Assembly: GCF_002091985.1 (NCBI RefSeq)
Contig: NZ_MKKX01000016.1
Location: 62,001-126,000, forward strand
Direction: 5' to 3'
Source: Rhodococcus sp. 1163
Lineage (GTDB): Bacteria > Actinomycetota > Actinomycetes > Mycobacteriales > Mycobacteriaceae
DNA length: 64,000 bases
The notes beneath the pieces were generated by a model. That model searched no databases and had not been told where the DNA came from. It saw only the letters and a list, made by a program, of their open reading frames with translations. The position numbers and the translations under genes are program-made. Below, in pieces: positions 45,207 to 55,948 of this stretch (its first letter is position 1; each line of letters opens with the position of its first letter).

Positions 45207-46217
45207 TCAAAAGTCGACGATTGCCGCGATGTGTGTCTCCAAATTGATTCGCACCCTTCCCGACGGTGGTGGCGTGCCCAATCCGAAAGCACGCACAACT
45301 GCCGCAACCGAGGCGCCGCCGAGTGCGACGTCGCTGCCGAGTTGCGGCCAGGTTGACAGCGACACTCCGATTTCCGGTAGCGAAGCGAGCATCCGAGGAG
45401 TCAGTTTCGTGGGGTCGAGAATCCGCGCGGCCAGCGGTGCCTTCTGCTCCGGCGTGATGTCAGCAAGTGAGCGGGCATCGAGATCTCCGAGGAGGCCGTG
45501 TAGCAATGGTCTGGTCGGTTCGAGATCGAACCGCTCGACATCGAGTATTCCGCCGTCACTGGTCTCCATCAAAACTGGTATGCCTCGACTTCTGGCGGCC
45601 TCACGAAGAGTCAACTTCGCATCGAGCGAATCGCATTCGTCGATGACGATGTCGAGTCCCTCCATGAACGTGTCCATACTGGCAGCGATCAGACCTTCGG
45701 GGTGCGTAACCACCGTCAGATAAGGGTCCAATTCGGCGATTCGGCGTGCCGCGACCGTGGTCTTGTTGACGTCGAGGTCGAACACGGATGCCGGGACTCT
45801 ATTGAGATTGGACAGGTCCAGGACGTCGAAGTCGGCGAGTCTGAGCTCACCGCACAGCCCTTCGATAGCGATTGTGTGCGCCACGGCGTGCCCCACGCTG
45901 AGCCCGACGACTCCCACACGCAGTTCGGTCATCCGCTCCTGCTCGGAGAGGGTGATTTTGTTTCTGTTCCGGTCCAGTCGCAGAGTCCGAAAGCCTGTCG
46001 GCCCGAGAAGCTTCACAAGCGAATTTCTCCACGGATAGTGAATCCACCGTTGTGGCTCGTCGAGGACCTCTGCCGGTGGGCTGGGCAAAAGACCGATCAA
46101 CGATTCGAGCTGGTTTTGTGACGCGTCGAGAATGTGCATTCCGGGTAAAGCCGATAGTTCTTCGACGGTCCTTGAATCGCTCTCGAGGGCCGAATTCAGT
46201 ATCCGATGTTCTGACAC
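45207..46217 (-). CDS. ThiF/E1-like adenylating protein related to Rv1355c (MoeY)
   Basis: About 336 residues. An N-terminal region with HYPWRNSLVKLLGPTGFRTLRLDRNRNKIT precedes the ThiF domain: nucleotide loop VGVVGLSVGHAVAHT, LADFDVLDLSNLNR (Asp and Asn-x-Asn-Arg for ATP), NKTTVAARR, and IDECDSLDAKL. These proteins adenylate a C-terminal carboxylate. M. tuberculosis Rv1355c has this region followed by a nitroreductase domain; here the protein ends after SGRVRIN and the second half is absent. No clear catalytic Cys or zinc cysteines are visible. GTG 46217 has GAGAG upstream; a TTG at 46271 would extend it by 18 residues. Confidence 0.82.
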   Translation of the reverse strand: MSEHRILNSALESDSRTVEELSALPGMHILDASQNQLESLIGLLPSPPAEVLDEPQRWIHYPWRNSLVKLLGPTGFRTLRLDRNRNKITLSEQERMTELRVGVVGLSVGHAVAHTIAIEGLCGELRLADFDVLDLSNLNRVPASVFDLDVNKTTVAARRIAELDPYLTVVTHPEGLIAASMDTFMEGLDIVIDECDSLDAKLTLREAARSRGIPVLMETSDGGILDVERFDLEPTRPLLHGLLGDLDARSLADITPEQKAPLAARILDPTKLTPRMLASLPEIGVSLSTWPQLGSDVALGGASVAAVVRAFGLGTPPPSGRVRINLETHIAAIVDF

Positions 46218-46449
46218 GTGGCTCTCATTCTTCTCGTTCGGACGCTCGAGCAGGTGCTCCGCTGTCGTCAAGATAACTGATCGAGGTGTGCTCGATGTTC
46301 ACTGAGGTCCGATTGCGACTGCGAAATCGGAGTCGAAAGTCTCGACAGAGAGCGTCGGCGGTACCCGGAAATATCACTTTTGCAGTGCTGGGACGAAGAT
46401 TTGCGACCTTCGAACAGTCAAATGTTCCACGACCAGGAAGAATTGCCTG

Positions 46450-46465
46450 GTTGCCACTTGGCAAC
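46450..46465. promoter_or_regulatory. 16-bp inverted repeat in a divergent promoter
   Basis: GTTGCC-ACTT-GGCAAC is a perfect dyad 83 nt before the start of the gene at 46548 and upstream of the divergent ThiF gene. It is a candidate operator. The surrounding 276 nt hold no gene. Confidence 0.4.
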
Positions 46466-46547
46466 TGAACTGTCGGCGCCCGATAGCGTCGGCTTTCGCC
46501 CCTAGCCGGGGACCTTTGGAACTCGGCATGTCTTCTTAGGAGAAACC

Positions 46548-47336
46548 GTGTCTGCACCTACGACAGTCGATTACCGAAACGCAACCCCTAGCGCGAAGTG
46601 GGGTTCGCGTGCCGCTCGGTCGAAGCTTTCAGGGATATATCGGCCCGTCGACGCATCATTCGGCCCGAGATTCAGCCACTGCGAGGGATCGATGACTCTC
46701 GTTGCGGCGATGCCTACTGCAGCGCCGGAGCTCTGGACGAGGTATGTCGACGGTGCTTGGTCGTCGTACTCGCGCCATGGTGTGACGTGTGCTCTCGACA
46801 TCGATGAAGTGGAATCGGGCGCTACCACAGCGTTGTTCTATGTCGTTCTCGGACCTGACGGGGAGATGCTCGGCGGTGTTCGGGCGCAGGGGCCCTATAC
46901 CTATGTCGAGCAGTCGCATGTGTTGACCGAATGGGCGGACTCGCCGGGGCTCGACGTGGTCAGAGGTCAACTCCGGACTCGACTTCCGCACGGAATCATC
47001 GAGATGAAGAGCGCGTGGGTACGAGAGGGAGCGCCGGCGCGGGTGATTTCGGGACTGTTGGCGAGAACGGCGCTGCCGACCATCGAACTGACGGGGAGCA
47101 GGTATTTGTTCGCAAGCGCTGCCGACCATGTGCTTCGTCAGTGGGAAACATCCGGAGGGCGAATCGACACAACTGTGCCCGCTGCTGCGTACCCCAGCGA
47201 TCAGTACCGCACGCGTTTGATGTGGTGGGATCGGGAGACCATTGCACGAGAAGCGCACTCCGAGGTCTGGGGCCTTATGGAAAGCGACGCGCGTGCGTTG
47301 ACCGGAAACGGCTATCACTCTTCTGCCGTCGCATAG
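46548..47336 (+). CDS. Uncharacterised protein, possibly GNAT/autoinducer-synthase-like
   Basis: A 262-residue soluble protein that I cannot place with certainty. The order CALDIDEVESGATTALFYVVLGPDGEMLGGVRAQGPY resembles the acyl-homoserine-lactone-synthase and GNAT core, where a substrate-binding strand is followed by a GG-x-R turn. GIIEMKSAWVREGAP and the tail LMWWDRETIAREAHSEVW have no motif known to me. TTAGGAG precedes the GTG. It is divergent from the ThiF gene and convergent with the diguanylate cyclase. If the fold guess is right it would join an acyl or amino-acid group to another molecule. Confidence 0.7.
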   Translation: MSAPTTVDYRNATPSAKWGSRAARSKLSGIYRPVDASFGPRFSHCEGSMTLVAAMPTAAPELWTRYVDGAWSSYSRHGVTCALDIDEVESGATTALFYVVLGPDGEMLGGVRAQGPYTYVEQSHVLTEWADSPGLDVVRGQLRTRLPHGIIEMKSAWVREGAPARVISGLLARTALPTIELTGSRYLFASAADHVLRQWETSGGRIDTTVPAAAYPSDQYRTRLMWWDRETIAREAHSEVWGLMESDARALTGNGYHSSAVA

Positions 47337-47364
47337 TGGACATCAAAGCTTCGAGTGCGGGGAA

Positions 47365-48516
47365 CTATCTTCGAGGGGACAACGATTCATCGATCTGCCG
47401 CGTCGAGTTCCACGTGACCATAATCGTCCCGGCGTGTGACGCACGGTCACGGCCACTGGATTTGGCGGCGTAGAGGGCGTTGTCCGCGGCGTGCATGAGT
47501 GTATCGATGACTTGCTCGACGTGGGGGCTCTCTACATCACCGTCGATGCTGAGCCTGGGATCGAGGACGGCACGGACGTCAGCAGTCACCGATCCGATAC
47601 TGACGGTGACCTCGCATTCGGAGCGGACACGTTCGAGAATGTTCGATTCGAAACAACGGTTTTCGGTAAGGGGAGTCAATACGAGAAATTCTTCGCCACC
47701 TATGCGAGAGACGATCGTTCCTTTCGATCCTGTCTCCTCGGTTGCATGAACGAGGGCATCCGCAATTGTCACGAGTATGAGATCGCCTGCAGCGTGGCCA
47801 TGACTGTCGTTCACGGCCTTGAAATGGTCGATGTCGATGACATGGGCGGACAATTGACTGCGACTGTCGCACGTCCGGTCGAGCAACGCTTCTACCTGTG
47901 TCATCATGCCGCGGCGATTGAGCAACCCGGTGAGTGGATCGGTATTCGCCAGGACATTGAGGCGCTTGTTTACGGTGAGCAGAGACCGGCGAAGGGTCGC
48001 GATCAGGATTACCGGTACCAGCACAGACGTTGCTCCCGCACCGATAGCAACGATGGTGACCGCAAAGCCTGCGGAAGACAGACTGACGGCCGACAACCAC
48101 GTCGCCATCGCCACCGAACCTGCGGTGAGAGCAGCAGTCATGCGCGGCGATGATCCAGAGGCTGCAATTGCAGGAACAACGGCGAGCAGTGACGTCACTG
48201 CTCGCGTCCCGGCAGGATCGGCGATGAGGTAAGCCGAAATTGCGACACCGATCATGCCGCCCGCACCGAGGGCAGCGAACTGCCCATCTGTCAGTTTGCC
48301 GACGTGCACGGCATACAGCACGGTAATCGCGGTGAAGACGACGATCGCAGTCAGAAGGGGTAGCGCACCGTCGCGAAGGAACGATGGTGAGATCAGCGCA
48401 ATCGCCAGTAGCGGCAGTGCCCCAGAGGCGCTCGTTATCACCATCGTTGTCCGCGTGTCGAATCGCGTCCAGAACGACTTCGATTCGGACTTCGTTCGGC
48501 GCAAGGTCGCGCTCAT
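47365..48516 (-). CDS. Membrane-bound diguanylate cyclase (GGDEF)
   Basis: A 383-residue protein. About six hydrophobic helices (residues ~25-175) form a membrane sensor; the GGDEF domain follows (DPLTGLLNRRG, DIDHFKAVNDSHGHAAGD, then RIGGEEF, an active form of the signature). It makes cyclic di-GMP from GTP. No RxxD inhibitory site is seen at the expected place and there is no EAL domain. It lies 116 nt downstream of the SRPBCC-ligase gene on the same strand. In M. tuberculosis the Rv1355c neighbour Rv1354c is also a GGDEF protein. Confidence 0.92.
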   Translation of the reverse strand: MSATLRRTKSESKSFWTRFDTRTTMVITSASGALPLLAIALISPSFLRDGALPLLTAIVVFTAITVLYAVHVGKLTDGQFAALGAGGMIGVAISAYLIADPAGTRAVTSLLAVVPAIAASGSSPRMTAALTAGSVAMATWLSAVSLSSAGFAVTIVAIGAGATSVLVPVILIATLRRSLLTVNKRLNVLANTDPLTGLLNRRGMMTQVEALLDRTCDSRSQLSAHVIDIDHFKAVNDSHGHAAGDLILVTIADALVHATEETGSKGTIVSRIGGEEFLVLTPLTENRCFESNILERVRSECEVTVSIGSVTADVRAVLDPRLSIDGDVESPHVEQVIDTLMHAADNALYAAKSSGRDRASHAGTIMVTWNSTRQIDESLSPRR

Positions 48517-48632
48517 GTATCAATAGCCTCGGTTCGCCGCCGGATGTAGCCGACAGCATATCGCGGGGACGGCCAGCCCGACGATCTTGATGCCCCGGCG
48601 CGGTGTACTTTTCCAATCGCCGTGGCGGCAGG

Positions 48633-50705
48633 CTAGGTGGCGAGCGGGGCTTGTGGCGAGGACTGAATCAGTAGGCGTTTGATCACCTTGCCGGTTGCTG
48701 TCCGCGGAAGCTCGTCGAGGAACGTGACGTCACGAGGTACCGAGAATCGGCTCAGTCGATTTCTGATGTAGAGACGAACCATGTCATCGTCCAGTCCTGC
48801 GGCGCCGCGCATCACGACAAATGCGGCCAGCCTCTGACCATATTCCTTGTCCGATACACCTACCACTGCGACCTCGCCGACTTGAGGAAGATGAGCAATC
48901 GCATCCTCGACAGGACCAGGAAAGACGTTTTCTCCACCTGAGATGATCATCTCGTCGTCCCGGCCGCTGACGAACAACCGGCCGTTGCAGTCCAAGTAAC
49001 CCAGATCGCCGGTGTCCATCATGTCCGCCCCGAGGCCTGCTGTGACGGCAGGCGTAGCGCCGTTGGTATATCCGTTGAACAGCATGTCGTTACCTACGAA
49101 AATTCTGCCGACAGAACCGCGCGGAACCGGATCACCTCCGCCGTCGAGAATGGCCACAAGAGTTCCAAGAGGCGGCTTTCCGGCCGTCGTAGGAGCAGCT
49201 CTGAGATCGGCAGGTCCAGCGACCGTCGCCCACGACACCTCTGTAGAGCCGTAGAAATTGTACAGAACGTCACCGAATGTGTCCATGAAGCGAGTGACCA
49301 TGGAGCCTGCAAGAACCGATCCGCTGCATGCGACTACCCGCAGACTCGAGGTGTCGTACCGCGCGCGGACGTCCGCGGGTAATTCGAGGATACGTTGGAG
49401 CATGATCGGCACCGCGATGAGCGAGGTACAACGATTTTCTGCAATCGCTTGCAGGCAAGATTCAGGTTCGAATCTGTCTTGCAACACAACCGTCGATCGC
49501 AGCGGTGTACTGAGCTGAAGTGCCGCGAGACCCCAGCTGTGGAACAGTGGGGCGGCGATCATCATTCGTTCGTTCACCTGCAGCGGCATCTTCGACAACA
49601 TCGCCGCGATCGTTCCGAACCCTTTGGCGGTGGGGCGGAATGCGCCTTTGGGAGTTCCGCTCGTTCCGGAAGTGAGAACCACCAATGTTCCCGGATGCTC
49701 GGGCCGAACGAATGTCGCGGACGGGGGTGCCACCAGCTGCTCGAGCAGGCGCCTGCCAGGAACGGTCGAGCGCGAGGAGAGGCTGATTCGTGGTACTTCC
49801 TGGGCCACATGCGAGACGATCGAGTCGAACTCGTCGTCGGCGAACAAGGCTTTCAACCGATGGTGGTCGGCGATACTTTCGATTTGTCGTGCTGCCAGGC
49901 CGGTGTTCAACAGCACCACGTCCACCCCGAGCAATCCGCAGGCGACGGTGCATTCGGTCATCGCGATGTGGTTGCGTGCCAGCACCCCGACGGTGTCTCC
50001 GGAGCGCAGACCCATCGCGCACAAACCCGCAGCTATGCGGTGTGACCGTTGATGCACTTCTGCGAACGTCCGAGTTCCTCGGTCGTCGATAAGTGCGATG
50101 GCGTCCGGTGATGTCGCCGCGGCTGCCCCGAACCCGCCGCCCAACGTGAAACCCCATTTGGACAAAGAGTTCAGTTGTCGAAATGCGAGATCTGGGCGTG
50201 CAGTGCGGATGACACCGGTTTTGTACATTGTCTTGGCGATATCGAGTTGCATAGTCCGGGAGTTACCCGAGCCGGAAAGAACAGAGGTCGGCTTCCCCGC
50301 CAGATAGTCGGCAATGTGCGCGAACCCTGCTCGCAACCAATCGCATACAGCGCTGTTGCGGTCGGGAACCCGCGAGTACGCACCGTTCAGAGATGCTTTG
50401 AACACGGTCACGTCGACTGTGCATCGCCCCGGCGAAACCTCGGTGAGGTGGACATTGACGAAACCGCCGGAATCGAGATGAGTGATCGACATCGTCGTTC
50501 TCACGTAATCGAGATCGAGACGCAAAGCGTGATCGATGCCGTCGGCCCTTGCCGTGAACGCTCCCGGAATCGACTCCGAGACAGGCAGGCAGGACTCGAG
50601 TCCCATGAAGAACCGGCAATACCATTCCGGCGCAGTCACGATTTCCCAGACTTGATCTCTCGAATGCTCGAAGTCGATGGTCACATCGATCACGTCGGAC
50701 AACAT
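48633..50705 (-). CDS. SRPBCC domain fused to an acyl-CoA ligase
   Basis: A 690-residue two-part protein. Residues 1 to ~140 are a helix-grip SRPBCC/DUF2505-like lipid-binding domain (IDVTIDFEHSRDQVWEIVTAPEWY). From ~190 on it is a FadD-type ligase with VLTSGTSGTPKGAFR (A3), NFYGSTEVSW (A5), MDTGDLGYLDCNG (A7), VSGRDDEMIISGGENV (A8) and RTATGKVIKR (A10). It starts at the ATG 50705 after a purine-rich GGGGGCGGAA. The fusion could hold or deliver a hydrophobic acid to the ligase. It lies 118 nt downstream of the diiron-type oxygenase gene on the same strand. Confidence 0.9.
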   Translation of the reverse strand: MLSDVIDVTIDFEHSRDQVWEIVTAPEWYCRFFMGLESCLPVSESIPGAFTARADGIDHALRLDLDYVRTTMSITHLDSGGFVNVHLTEVSPGRCTVDVTVFKASLNGAYSRVPDRNSAVCDWLRAGFAHIADYLAGKPTSVLSGSGNSRTMQLDIAKTMYKTGVIRTARPDLAFRQLNSLSKWGFTLGGGFGAAAATSPDAIALIDDRGTRTFAEVHQRSHRIAAGLCAMGLRSGDTVGVLARNHIAMTECTVACGLLGVDVVLLNTGLAARQIESIADHHRLKALFADDEFDSIVSHVAQEVPRISLSSRSTVPGRRLLEQLVAPPSATFVRPEHPGTLVVLTSGTSGTPKGAFRPTAKGFGTIAAMLSKMPLQVNERMMIAAPLFHSWGLAALQLSTPLRSTVVLQDRFEPESCLQAIAENRCTSLIAVPIMLQRILELPADVRARYDTSSLRVVACSGSVLAGSMVTRFMDTFGDVLYNFYGSTEVSWATVAGPADLRAAPTTAGKPPLGTLVAILDGGGDPVPRGSVGRIFVGNDMLFNGYTNGATPAVTAGLGADMMDTGDLGYLDCNGRLFVSGRDDEMIISGGENVFPGPVEDAIAHLPQVGEVAVVGVSDKEYGQRLAAFVVMRGAAGLDDDMVRLYIRNRLSRFSVPRDVTFLDELPRTATGKVIKRLLIQSSPQAPLAT

Positions 50706-50823
50706 AGCTGTTCCGCCCCCAGTCAGACGTGCGCCCCACCAGTGCGGGGATTGCTTGATCCAAACCCAATATCGGATGGTAGACGGCAACCTGCACACCT
50801 GAGCAGCGTTCGGGAAAGGTTTT

Positions 50824-51807
50824 TCAGATCAGGCTGGACGCACCCGAGTGCCACGCCGTCAGAACTCGGTCACCGAGCGCAGCGTCGACAAAATCGAGTG
50901 CGCGCATCCCGAAGACGATGTCGGACTCGAGATGCGGTTCTGTACGAACGAGACCGCCGACGACGTCGTGACGCAACAATTGCTCGTGCACGGCATCTGC
51001 CTCGACGTGCTCGGCGTAGAACGCGATACAGGCCTGCGGTGCCCCCAGCCGCTCGAGGCCGGTGACCAAGCGCTGGGACCCGGGCGAGGAAGTGATCTCA
51101 GTGGCAGCGAAGTGACCGACCGTCGCGCCGCGCAGTCCCCGGTGAAGACCGAAGAGCGACATCAAATTGACCCAGGCGAGCGTCTCGGCAGGCACTCGAT
51201 CGGTATATCCGAGGTAAGTCGAGTCCAGGTCGGCGGCGTCCATGAGGTCTGCCCACAACTTCTGATGTACTCGCTCGCCGCGCCCGCCGCCGTACTCGTC
51301 GAATTCGACCGCGACGTACGACGCTTTTGGCTGTCCGTGCAGCCGAGGGATCGCCCATGCGTGCGGGTCGGCTTCCTTGAGATGGTAGATCGACCGGTGA
51401 ACGAAGTACTCACGCATCTGTTCCCACGAACCTTCATCGCGTAGATACCAGGAAGGCCCGGTACCCGACGAATGCGCAACCGACAAGAACTCCATCTCGG
51501 CAATCGCGTCGTTGCCTGGCTCGACGCTGTCTCGGAGGTACGACATGAACGACTCTTCCAAGCCCGCGCGGAATCTCAGCACATCCGGATCCCATTCCCA
51601 GCGGTCGTCGACTCCGGCGAAACCTCGGTAGTGCAACTCGTAACACGTAGCCAACGCCACATGGAGGTCCCGAGACATTGGATCGACTCCACCGGCAGTC
51701 GGGGGCGCAGCTGTGGACTTACCGGTGATGAAGTCCATGACACCGGCCGACAAGGGTCCACAGGGTGCAGGCAGGGGAGGCGACGAAACGAGTGAAGTGC
51801 TTGTCAT
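50824..51807 (-). CDS. Heme-oxygenase-like iron-containing redox enzyme
   Basis: A 327-residue alpha-helical protein of the heme-oxygenase-like diiron oxidase superfamily. The iron-ligand motifs are seen as EFDEYGGGRGERVHQKLW (Glu and His about 7 apart) and FYAEHVEADAVHEQLLRHD (E-H-x2-E-x-D-x2-H), with a further HLKEADPHAW segment. Relatives cleave or oxidise fatty acids and amines (for example UndA or SznF-type enzymes). AGGACC precedes the ATG. Linkage to the ligase gene suggests action on an activated or free acid. Confidence 0.82.
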   Translation of the reverse strand: MTSTSLVSSPPLPAPCGPLSAGVMDFITGKSTAAPPTAGGVDPMSRDLHVALATCYELHYRGFAGVDDRWEWDPDVLRFRAGLEESFMSYLRDSVEPGNDAIAEMEFLSVAHSSGTGPSWYLRDEGSWEQMREYFVHRSIYHLKEADPHAWAIPRLHGQPKASYVAVEFDEYGGGRGERVHQKLWADLMDAADLDSTYLGYTDRVPAETLAWVNLMSLFGLHRGLRGATVGHFAATEITSSPGSQRLVTGLERLGAPQACIAFYAEHVEADAVHEQLLRHDVVGGLVRTEPHLESDIVFGMRALDFVDAALGDRVLTAWHSGASSLI

Positions 51808-51877
51808 CGGTCCTGTCTACCCCTTCCGGCCGAAGCCAATCTCCTCTCGGGCCTCAGCGAGGAGAACGGGAGAGCAC

Positions 51878-51921
51878 AGTCAGTCCGGCGCAACGGGTGA
51901 ACCCGCTGCGCCGGGCTGACT
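51878..51921. terminator. Strong hairpin after katG
   Basis: Two 21-nt arms pair with two mismatches and a 2-nt centre (about 51878-51898 and 51901-51921). It is 11 nt downstream of the katG stop and upstream of the next minus-strand gene, so it should end katG transcription. Confidence 0.8.
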
Positions 51922-51931
51922 ATTTTTGTGC

Positions 51932-54199
<2,268 letters not shown>

Positions 54200-54643
54200 T
54201 CATGATTGTGATCGTGAACTCTGTGGGGATGCGCAATCGGGGCAGATGCCCCAGAACACGACCTCGGCTTCGTGTACCGCGAATCCTCGGGTGTCGGACG
54301 CGGTGAGACACGGAGACGATCCGACCGTGCAATCGACGTCGGAGATGGCCCCGCACGAGGCGCATACGAGGTGATGGTGGTTGTCGCCGACTCTGGACTC
54401 GTACCGCGCCACGGAACCGGCGGGTTGGATGCGGCGAACGAGCTGTGCGGCAGTCAAGGCGCTGAGCACGTCGTAGACGGCTTGCCTCGAAACGACCGGA
54501 AGTTCGGCGCGAACTACTGCATGGATCGACTCGGTGTCCGAGTGCGGGTGAGTATGCACCGCGTCGAGCACCTCGATGCGAGGGCGCGTGACACGAAGTG
54601 CTGCATCGCGCAACATCTCCCGGTAGTTGGGCTTCGAGCTCAC
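54200..54643 (-). CDS. furA: Fur-family peroxide/iron-responsive repressor
   Basis: A 147-residue FurA. The winged helix includes LRVTRPRIEVLDAV and SRQAVYDVLSAL; metal-binding residues include the His cluster DNHHHLVCASCG and a second C-x2-C in ICPDC. The GTG at 54643 gives the FurA N terminus SSKPNYREML; an upstream TTG at 54679 is part of the -35/operator. It probably represses its own operon with katG. Confidence 0.93.
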   Translation of the reverse strand: MSSKPNYREMLRDAALRVTRPRIEVLDAVHTHPHSDTESIHAVVRAELPVVSRQAVYDVLSALTAAQLVRRIQPAGSVARYESRVGDNHHHLVCASCGAISDVDCTVGSSPCLTASDTRGFAVHEAEVVFWGICPDCASPQSSRSQS

Positions 54644-54663
54644 CCCTGTGATACGACTCTCAT

Positions 54664-54679
54664 TTCTTGAACAAGTCAA
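54664..54679 (-). promoter_or_regulatory. furA promoter and FurA-type operator
   Basis: On the minus strand TTGACTTGTTCAAGAA gives a -35 TTGACT next to a CTTG/CAAG dyad, resembling the AT-rich site bound by FurA in mycobacteria. A TATC-type -10 lies about 17-18 nt further, just before the GTG, so the mRNA may be nearly leaderless. Confidence 0.5.
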
Positions 54680-54771
54680 GTATTCGTCCGACAGTTCGAA
54701 GTCTCCATCGATCTCGAACTCGTGGTAGACAGATCGCGTTCGGATGAGCGGTCGAGGTCGGGTGGTCGGAG

Positions 54772-55701
54772 ATGGTGGGCAACAGCAGCGTGTGGTCGCG
54801 CCCGAACCAATCGATGCGCCCGTCGTCGATCGTCAGCGTCCTGTTCGTTCTCGGCATGGTGACGGGTTGGCTTCTGTTGTACTCGGTCAGCATTCTTGGT
54901 GCGCTGTGGAGAATGCTGGAGCCCAACGCGCCGGCGCCGGTGCTGAGTGTGTCGGATCAACGTGCCGACCTCATTGTGCTGGCGGTCCAGATGTCGTTGG
55001 GTTTCATAGCAATCGGGCTGACACTCTTCTTACGGCGACACACTCTCGCCGCGGTGTTGCCCGAGCGCCGCGGAACTGCCCTCGATGCGTCTATTGCATG
55101 GTGCGCGGCCATCGCAGGTGCATCTGCGGTGGTGTTGGTTCTCGGTCAGCTAGGTCTCGCGCGGTTCGACTTCTCGGTGCCGGCGGTCATGGCGTCACCT
55201 TGGCTGGCTGTCGCTTCGGCGTTGGCCACCGGGTTGCGTGAAGAGCCACTGCTCGCGGCGCTGCCCGTTCTCCTTCTTGCGGGTCGAATACCGATCGGAT
55301 GGATCATGGTTCTCGCCGCCACGATGCGAGGTCTGCTCTACGTGTACTTCGGCTTCGGCGGGTTCGTGTGGGCATTCCTCTGGGGCGCAGCCGCGGTGTG
55401 GGTCTACTTCCGGTTCCGCAGACTGTGGGTCCTGATACTTCTCCATGGTCTGGTGATGAACATGCAAGCGCTCGACCGTGTCATCGCCGACGACAACGCA
55501 GCGACCATTTTGCAATGGTGCAACATCCTGGTTCTTTTCGGTGCGTTGCTGTATTGGCTCGTACCACGTGCGCTCGACGCGGTGCTGCCGGGCGAATTGG
55601 AGGCCCCTTCGGTCGATGGGCACACCGGCTCGGACGCGGTTGCCGTGCACGAGGTTCCGTCGCCAGTGCAGCTTCCCACCGAAGATGCAGGCAGAGCGTG
55701 A
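54772..55701 (+). CDS. CPBP-family intramembrane protease-like protein
   Basis: A 309-residue membrane protein with about eight helices. The family's E-E-x3-R motif appears in the variant form GLREEPLLAALPVLLL, where the downstream Arg is not obvious, and the later motif is HGLVMNM (His then Asn). CPBP/Abi proteins cleave or bind membrane proteins. Catalytic completeness is uncertain. The ATG has GGAG adjacent and GAGG further upstream. Confidence 0.78.
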   Translation: MVGNSSVWSRPNQSMRPSSIVSVLFVLGMVTGWLLLYSVSILGALWRMLEPNAPAPVLSVSDQRADLIVLAVQMSLGFIAIGLTLFLRRHTLAAVLPERRGTALDASIAWCAAIAGASAVVLVLGQLGLARFDFSVPAVMASPWLAVASALATGLREEPLLAALPVLLLAGRIPIGWIMVLAATMRGLLYVYFGFGGFVWAFLWGAAAVWVYFRFRRLWVLILLHGLVMNMQALDRVIADDNAATILQWCNILVLFGALLYWLVPRALDAVLPGELEAPSVDGHTGSDAVAVHEVPSPVQLPTEDAGRA

Positions 55702-55816
55702 CAGATCGAGCGATCGGAAACGGTGGTGGGATAGGACCCGGTCTTCTTGCGAAAGCTCGGCGTTGCGCGATGAGTAGGATGTAGCAACCGTCCGCACACC
55801 GACCGAGGAGTTGTCG

Positions 55817-55948
55817 ATGCCCGATTTCGACGCGCAGGTCGTCGCGACGCTCGGTATCCACTCTGGCGTTTTCGGTGGTCGATCCGACGGCGAAGTCCTG
55901 TGCAACGTTCGCCTGCTGAAATCGGTCCCGATTCGGATTCCGTCGTGA
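55817..55948 (+). CDS. Possible 43-residue small protein coupled to the NUDIX gene
   Basis: The ATG has an excellent GAGGAG 6 nt upstream and opens a 43-codon frame (MPDFDAQVVATLGIHSGVFG and onward, ending RIPS). The TGA stop overlaps the GTG start of the NUDIX gene as GTGA. This arrangement suggests translation coupling, with the short frame serving as a leader or small protein. I know of no homologue. Confidence 0.4.
   Translation: MPDFDAQVVATLGIHSGVFGGRSDGEVLCNVRLLKSVPIRIPS

Noticed and set aside
46286-46468. 60-codon frame in the ThiF divergent promoter
   Set aside because: Arg-rich, no ribosome site, and overlaps the region expected to hold promoters and the 46450 dyad.
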